DNA from: Comamonas sp009360615
GTDB lineage: Bacteria > Pseudomonadota > Gammaproteobacteria > Burkholderiales > Burkholderiaceae_C
DNA: 64,000 bases
Assembly: GCF_035784015.1 (NCBI RefSeq)
Contig: NZ_JALKOW010000001.1
Strand: one strand, 5' to 3'
The notes under the pieces are model-generated. The model saw only the letters and a program-made list of their open reading frames with translations, ran no database searches and was not told the DNA's origin. Made by a program: the position numbers and the translations under genes. This document shows positions 60,484-64,000 of this stretch, piece by piece; the stretch's first letter is position 1, and the number at the start of each line of letters is the position of its first letter.

Positions 60484-61491
60484 ATGGGGATGTGCAATCG
60501 CCGCAGCTTCATGCGGCACACACTGTGGAGGACGGCTGCCTTGGCGGCAGCTTCGACAGGGGTCCGGGCTGCAGAAAGCTATCCGGCCAGGCCTCTGATT
60601 CTCATGGTGCCTTTTCCGGCTGGCGGGGCCAGCGATGTGGCGGCACGCATCTTTGCCGAATCCATAGGCCGCAGCCTCAGGCAGCAGGTGGTGGTGGAGA
60701 ACCTGGGCGGCGGCACGGGCCTGATTGCTGCGGCCAAGGTGCTCAATGCACCGGCCGACGGCCATATGCTCTTTCACGGCTCGGCCAACGAGATCTTCCT
60801 GGCTCCCATGCTCAATACGGCAGCGCGATACAAGCCGGGCGACTTCACGCTGGCGGCTCCCACGACGGAGTCGCCCATCGTGCTCATGGTCAAGAGCGGT
60901 CTGCCTGCCGATAGCTATGACGCCTTCATCGAATATGCGCGCGCCGTCAGCAACGGTCCGCTGACCTACGGCACGGTGGGCGTGGACTCCCTGTACAACC
61001 TGATGGGCGATGCGCTGGCCGCCCGACTGCAGCTGCCGTTTCTGCACGTGCCTTACAAGGGCGGCGCGCCGGCCCTGCAGGCCCTGGCAGGAGGACAGGT
61101 GGACTTCGCCATCCTGCCTTATCAGGCCAGCTTCGAAGGCATGGCCAGGCAGGGACGGCTGAAGATCCTGACCAGCTTTTCCAAAGCCCTGCCCAAGGAG
61201 CTGGCCCATGTGCCGCTGATATCGCAAAGCCGCCTCAGCCCGGACTTCGAATACACGGTCAGCGCCGGCTACTTCGTGAAGAAGGGCACGCCCGCCGATC
61301 GCGTGGCCGCGCTGCGTGGCGCCATAGGGCAGGCGCTGGTGCACCGCGACGTCCGCAGCCGGCTGGCGCTGGAGGGCAAGCATATCCGGCAGCCCGTGAC
61401 CTCGCAGGCCGAGGCAGACCAGAGCTTTGCTGCCATCCATCAGCGCCTGGGGGCGCTGGTGCGCAGCGTGGGCCGCATGCCCCTGGCCTGA
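60484..61491 (+). CDS. Bug/TctC-family solute-binding protein (operon copy 3)
   Basis: A 335-residue Bug protein with a signal (FMRHTLWRTAALAAASTGVRA). Signatures are YPARPLILMVPFPAGGASDVAAR, VVENLGGGTGLIAA, and VPYKGGAPALQALAGGQVDF. GGGAGG precedes the ATG and it follows the amidohydrolase gene by 30 bp. It is the third binding protein in the same run; ligand unknown. Confidence 0.9.
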   Translation: MGMCNRRSFMRHTLWRTAALAAASTGVRAAESYPARPLILMVPFPAGGASDVAARIFAESIGRSLRQQVVVENLGGGTGLIAAAKVLNAPADGHMLFHGSANEIFLAPMLNTAARYKPGDFTLAAPTTESPIVLMVKSGLPADSYDAFIEYARAVSNGPLTYGTVGVDSLYNLMGDALAARLQLPFLHVPYKGGAPALQALAGGQVDFAILPYQASFEGMARQGRLKILTSFSKALPKELAHVPLISQSRLSPDFEYTVSAGYFVKKGTPADRVAALRGAIGQALVHRDVRSRLALEGKHIRQPVTSQAEADQSFAAIHQRLGALVRSVGRMPLA

Positions 61492-61560
61492 CTGCATCGG
61501 CCGCCAGAAATTTCGACCAACTTGCGGGCCCCAGGTCCGTATTCTTCAGGGAACTGAAAC

Positions 61561-62700
61561 ATGCACAATCCAGTCACGTTCGGCGCCGGAGCCCTGCAGG
61601 GCATCAAGGTCCTGGATCTGTCACGCATCCTCGGCGGGCCGCTGTGCGGGCAGATCCTGGGCGACCATGGTGCCGATGTGCTCAAGGTGGAGCCGCCGCA
61701 GGGAGACGACACGCGCACCTGGGGCCCTCCGTTTCGCGACGGCGTGGCCTCCTACTACTTCGGGCTGAACCGCAACAAGCGCCTCCAGTTTCTCGATCTG
61801 TCCTCGCCCGAAGGCCAGCAGCGCGTGCGCGAGCTGATGGCCCGGGCCGATGTGGTGGTGGAGAACTTCAAGGTCGGAACCATGGAGAAATGGGGCATAG
61901 GCTTTGAGCAGATGCGCGAGCAGCTGCCGCATCTGATCTGGTGCCGCGTTACCGGCTTCGGCGCCGACGGCCCTCTGGGCAGCCTGCCCGGCTATGACGC
62001 CGCCATCCAGGCCATGGCCGGCATCATGAGCATCAACGGCGAGGCGGACGGCGACCCGCTGCGCGTGGGCCTGCCGGTGGTGGACATGGTGACCGGGCTG
62101 AATGCCACCATTGGCGTGCTGCTGGCCCTGCACGAGCGGGGGCGCAGCGGACAGGGCCAGCTGGTGGACGCCTCGCTCTACGACTCCGGCCTGTCGCTGC
62201 TCCATCCCCACGCTGCCAACTGGTTCATGGGGCGCAAGGTGCCGCAGCGCTCGGGCAATGCCCATCCCAATATCTATCCCTATGACGTGCTCGGCACCGG
62301 CGGTGCGCCCATTTTTCTGGCCGTGGGCAACGACCGGCAGTTCCGGCTGTTGTGCAGCCATGTCGGCCGGCCCGAGCTGGCGCAGGACGAGCGCTTTGCC
62401 ACTGCAGGCCAGCGTTCCGTTCATCGTGCCGAGCTCAAGCCCTTGCTGCTGCAGGCGTTTGCGGCGCTTGATGGCCTGAAGCTGGCCGACGAGCTGATGG
62501 CCATCGGCGTGCCCGCCGCGCCGGTGCTGGACGTCGCCCAGGCGCTCGAACATCCGCATACGGCGCACCGCGAGATGGTGGTGACCCTGGACCAATACCA
62601 GGGGCTGGGCGCTCCGGTCAAGCTCGGCCGCACGCCGGCCAGCTACCGCTTTGCTCCCCTGAGCGAGGGGCGGGATTTTCTGCCGGATGCCGGGGCCTGA
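61561..62700 (+). CDS. Class III CoA-transferase (CaiB/BaiF family)
   Basis: A 379-residue family III CoA-transferase that moves CoA between carboxylic acids and their thioesters. Signatures are GIKVLDLSRILGGPLCGQILGDHGADVLKVE in two blocks, GLNRNKR, DVVVENFKVGTMEKWG, the segment GLPVVDMVTGLNATIGVL with the catalytic aspartate, and SLYDSGLSLLHPHAANW. It probably activates the acid used by the operon and so makes the substrate of the acyl-CoA dehydrogenase. Last gene of the run; a short hairpin follows. Confidence 0.93.
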   Translation: MHNPVTFGAGALQGIKVLDLSRILGGPLCGQILGDHGADVLKVEPPQGDDTRTWGPPFRDGVASYYFGLNRNKRLQFLDLSSPEGQQRVRELMARADVVVENFKVGTMEKWGIGFEQMREQLPHLIWCRVTGFGADGPLGSLPGYDAAIQAMAGIMSINGEADGDPLRVGLPVVDMVTGLNATIGVLLALHERGRSGQGQLVDASLYDSGLSLLHPHAANWFMGRKVPQRSGNAHPNIYPYDVLGTGGAPIFLAVGNDRQFRLLCSHVGRPELAQDERFATAGQRSVHRAELKPLLLQAFAALDGLKLADELMAIGVPAAPVLDVAQALEHPHTAHREMVVTLDQYQGLGAPVKLGRTPASYRFAPLSEGRDFLPDAGA

Positions 62701-62721
62701 GCTGGCTCCATCGCGACTCCG

Positions 62722-62745
62722 GCCCGCCCTGTGCGGGCTTTCCTT
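62722..62745 (+). terminator. Probable terminator after the CoA-transferase gene
   Basis: A 6-bp GC stem (GCCCGC at 62722-62727 with GCGGGC at 62733-62738), 5-nt loop and the following TTTCCTT form a modest Rho-independent terminator 22 bp past the stop. Confidence 0.6.
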
Positions 62746-62868
62746 GCATAGGCTCATGGGGAGCCAGGTTCGCGTGTCCGGCGTTCTGTCCCACCCTTTT
62801 CACGGGCATTGTGTGCACAATGGAATGTAAAAGCGTTTCCCTGTGTTCTGTCCATGGAGAGTCTCACG

Positions 62869-64000
62869 ATGTCGCATGCTTTTGCCAAAACCCTGAAGTC
62901 CTTTGAGCTGGCCGAAGGCAAGAAAGCCAAGTTTTACTCGCTGCCTGCACTTGCCAAGCAGTTTCCCGAAATCAAGCGACTGCCGGTCTCGATCCGCATC
63001 GTGCTGGAGTCGGTGCTGCGCAACTGCGATGGCAACAAGATCACCGAGGAACATGTGGCGCAGCTGGCGCGCTGGAAGCCCCAGGCCGAGCGTGTCGACG
63101 AGATTCCGTTTGTCGTCGCGCGCGTGGTGCTGCAGGACTTCACCGGCGTGCCCTTGCTGGCCGACCTGGCCGCCATGCGCAGCACGGCCGCCAGGCTGGG
63201 CAAGAAGCCCAAGTCCATCGAACCGCTGGTACCCGTGGACCTGGTGGTGGACCACTCCATCATGGTGGACTATTTCGGCACCAAGAAGGCCCTGGACCTG
63301 AACATGAAGCTGGAGTTCCAGCGCAACCAGGAGCGCTACCAGTTCATGAAATGGGGCATGCAGGCCTTCGACACCTTCGGTGTCGTGCCGCCGGGCTTCG
63401 GCATCGTGCACCAGGTCAATCTGGAATACCTGGCGCGCGGTGTGCACAAGGCCCGGAACGGCAAGGGGGATGCGGTGTACTACCCCGACACCCTCGTCGG
63501 CACCGACAGCCACACCACCATGATCAACGGCATCGGCGTGGTGGCCTGGGGCGTGGGCGGCATCGAGGCCGAAGCGGCCATGCTGGGTCAGCCGGTGTAC
63601 TTCCTCACACCGGATGTGGTGGGTTTCGAGCTGACCGGCCAGCTGCGCGAGGGCGTGACGGCCACCGATCTGGTGCTCACCGTCACGGAGTTGCTGCGCA
63701 AGGAAAAAGTGGTCGGGAAGTTCGTCGAGTTCTTTGGCGAAGGCACGCGCAGCCTGTCCCTGCCGGATCGCGCCACCATCGGCAACATGGCGCCTGAATA
63801 TGGGGCGACCATGGGCTTCTTCCCGGTCGATGAAAAGACCATTGAATACTTCAGGGGAACCGGGCGTACCAAGAGCGAGATCCAGGCCTTCGAAGCCTAC
63901 TTCAAGGCCCAGCAGCTGTTTGGGGTGCCCCAGGCCGGCGAGATCGACTACTCGCATGTGGTCAAGCTGGATCTGGGCAAGGTGGCACCGAGCCTGGCCG
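62869..64000 (+). CDS. acnA: Aconitate hydratase A, N-terminal part
   Basis: The frame is open to the right edge, giving 377 residues of a protein usually near 900 long. The start SHAFAKTLKSFELAEGKKAKFYSLPAL, the RLPVSIRIVLESVLRN segment, VARVVLQDFTGVPLLADLAAMR, VPVDLVVDHSIMVDYFG and the substrate region YPDTLVGTDSHTTMINGIGVV mark AcnA (IRP-like aconitase). The cluster cysteines lie beyond the window. GGAG sits about 9 nt before the ATG at 62869; an in-frame ATG at 62854 is less likely. An AcnD-type methylcitrate dehydratase is less likely because no prp genes are adjacent. Confidence 0.93.
   Translation, partial: MSHAFAKTLKSFELAEGKKAKFYSLPALAKQFPEIKRLPVSIRIVLESVLRNCDGNKITEEHVAQLARWKPQAERVDEIPFVVARVVLQDFTGVPLLADLAAMRSTAARLGKKPKSIEPLVPVDLVVDHSIMVDYFGTKKALDLNMKLEFQRNQERYQFMKWGMQAFDTFGVVPPGFGIVHQVNLEYLARGVHKARNGKGDAVYYPDTLVGTDSHTTMINGIGVVAWGVGGIEAEAAMLGQPVYFLTPDVVGFELTGQLREGVTATDLVLTVTELLRKEKVVGKFVEFFGEGTRSLSLPDRATIGNMAPEYGATMGFFPVDEKTIEYFRGTGRTKSEIQAFEAYFKAQQLFGVPQAGEIDYSHVVKLDLGKVAPSLA

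Noticed and set aside
62869..64000. AcnD-type 2-methylcitrate dehydratase instead of AcnA
   Set aside because: The neighbours are a CoA-transferase operon, not prpC or prpF, and the N-terminal sequence matches what I recall of AcnA from this family.

Overview
The window looks like a chromosomal segment of a Comamonas-type betaproteobacterium (Comamonadaceae). The evidence is high GC, a 3-hydroxybenzoate 4-monooxygenase that I recall as near-identical to MobA of Comamonas testosteroni, Bug/TctC-type solute-binding proteins without transporter subunits, and a Burkholderiales-style TCA locus (mdh // GntR - sdhCDAB - sdhE - gltA plus acnB). Long-stem intergenic hairpins of a kind I associate with this family also occur. 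I see no rRNA, tRNA, CRISPR array, insertion sequence, integrase or prophage module.

Layout. 1-0.3 kb: tail of a fimbrial-type subunit. 1.1-3.2 kb (-): a Bug-family binding protein and a mandelate-dehydrogenase-like flavoenzyme. 3.4-9.1 kb: a phosphonate locus with a LysR regulator divergent from phnD-phnC-phnE, an iron-type alcohol dehydrogenase and phosphonatase phnX, but no aminoethylphosphonate transaminase. 9.2-12.2 kb: divergent mobR/mobA and a small ABM-domain protein. 12.3-15.5 kb: a cupin, a VF530-type protein and the glutathione-dependent formaldehyde pair fghA/adhC. 16-22.6 kb: a diguanylate cyclase, a PEBP-family protein, two AraC-type regulators, an XRE-type protein and membrane proteins. 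22.7-27.5 kb (-): a 1610-residue helicase-nuclease with the layout of a single-gene anti-phage protein. 27.6-30.7 kb (-): a membrane glycosyltransferase translationally coupled to an outer-membrane barrel, plus another putative outer-membrane protein. 31-33.5 kb: DEAD-box RNA helicase and quinone oxidoreductase.

33.7-46 kb is the central-metabolism core. sdhC-D-A-B-sdhE-gltA reads leftward. A GntR/UTRA regulator lies upstream of it, divergent from mdh, tam, a CitE-like lyase, a small exported protein and acnB, which read rightward. A perfect 12-bp palindrome sits inside the apparent promoter spacer of the GntR gene and next to a good mdh promoter, which suggests autoregulation coupled to mdh control.

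46-54 kb is mixed: an MmyB-like regulator with a divergent membrane protein, a YhhQ queuosine-precursor transporter, a bacterioferritin lacking the usual haem methionine, a methyltransferase, a DUF1232 protein, a MarR-GNAT fusion, an AraC regulator and a PPOX-type flavoprotein. 54-62.7 kb holds a LysR regulator divergent from a probable operon: acyl-CoA dehydrogenase, two Bug proteins, an M20 amidohydrolase, a third Bug protein and a class III CoA-transferase. This is a catabolic unit of unknown substrate. The window ends inside acnA.

The most interesting material is the phosphonate locus with its unusual enzyme pair, the LysR-controlled three-Bug operon, the two-gene glycosyltransferase/outer-membrane module, the large helicase-nuclease, and the GntR operator in the TCA locus. 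All functional calls come from reading motifs; no database search was run.
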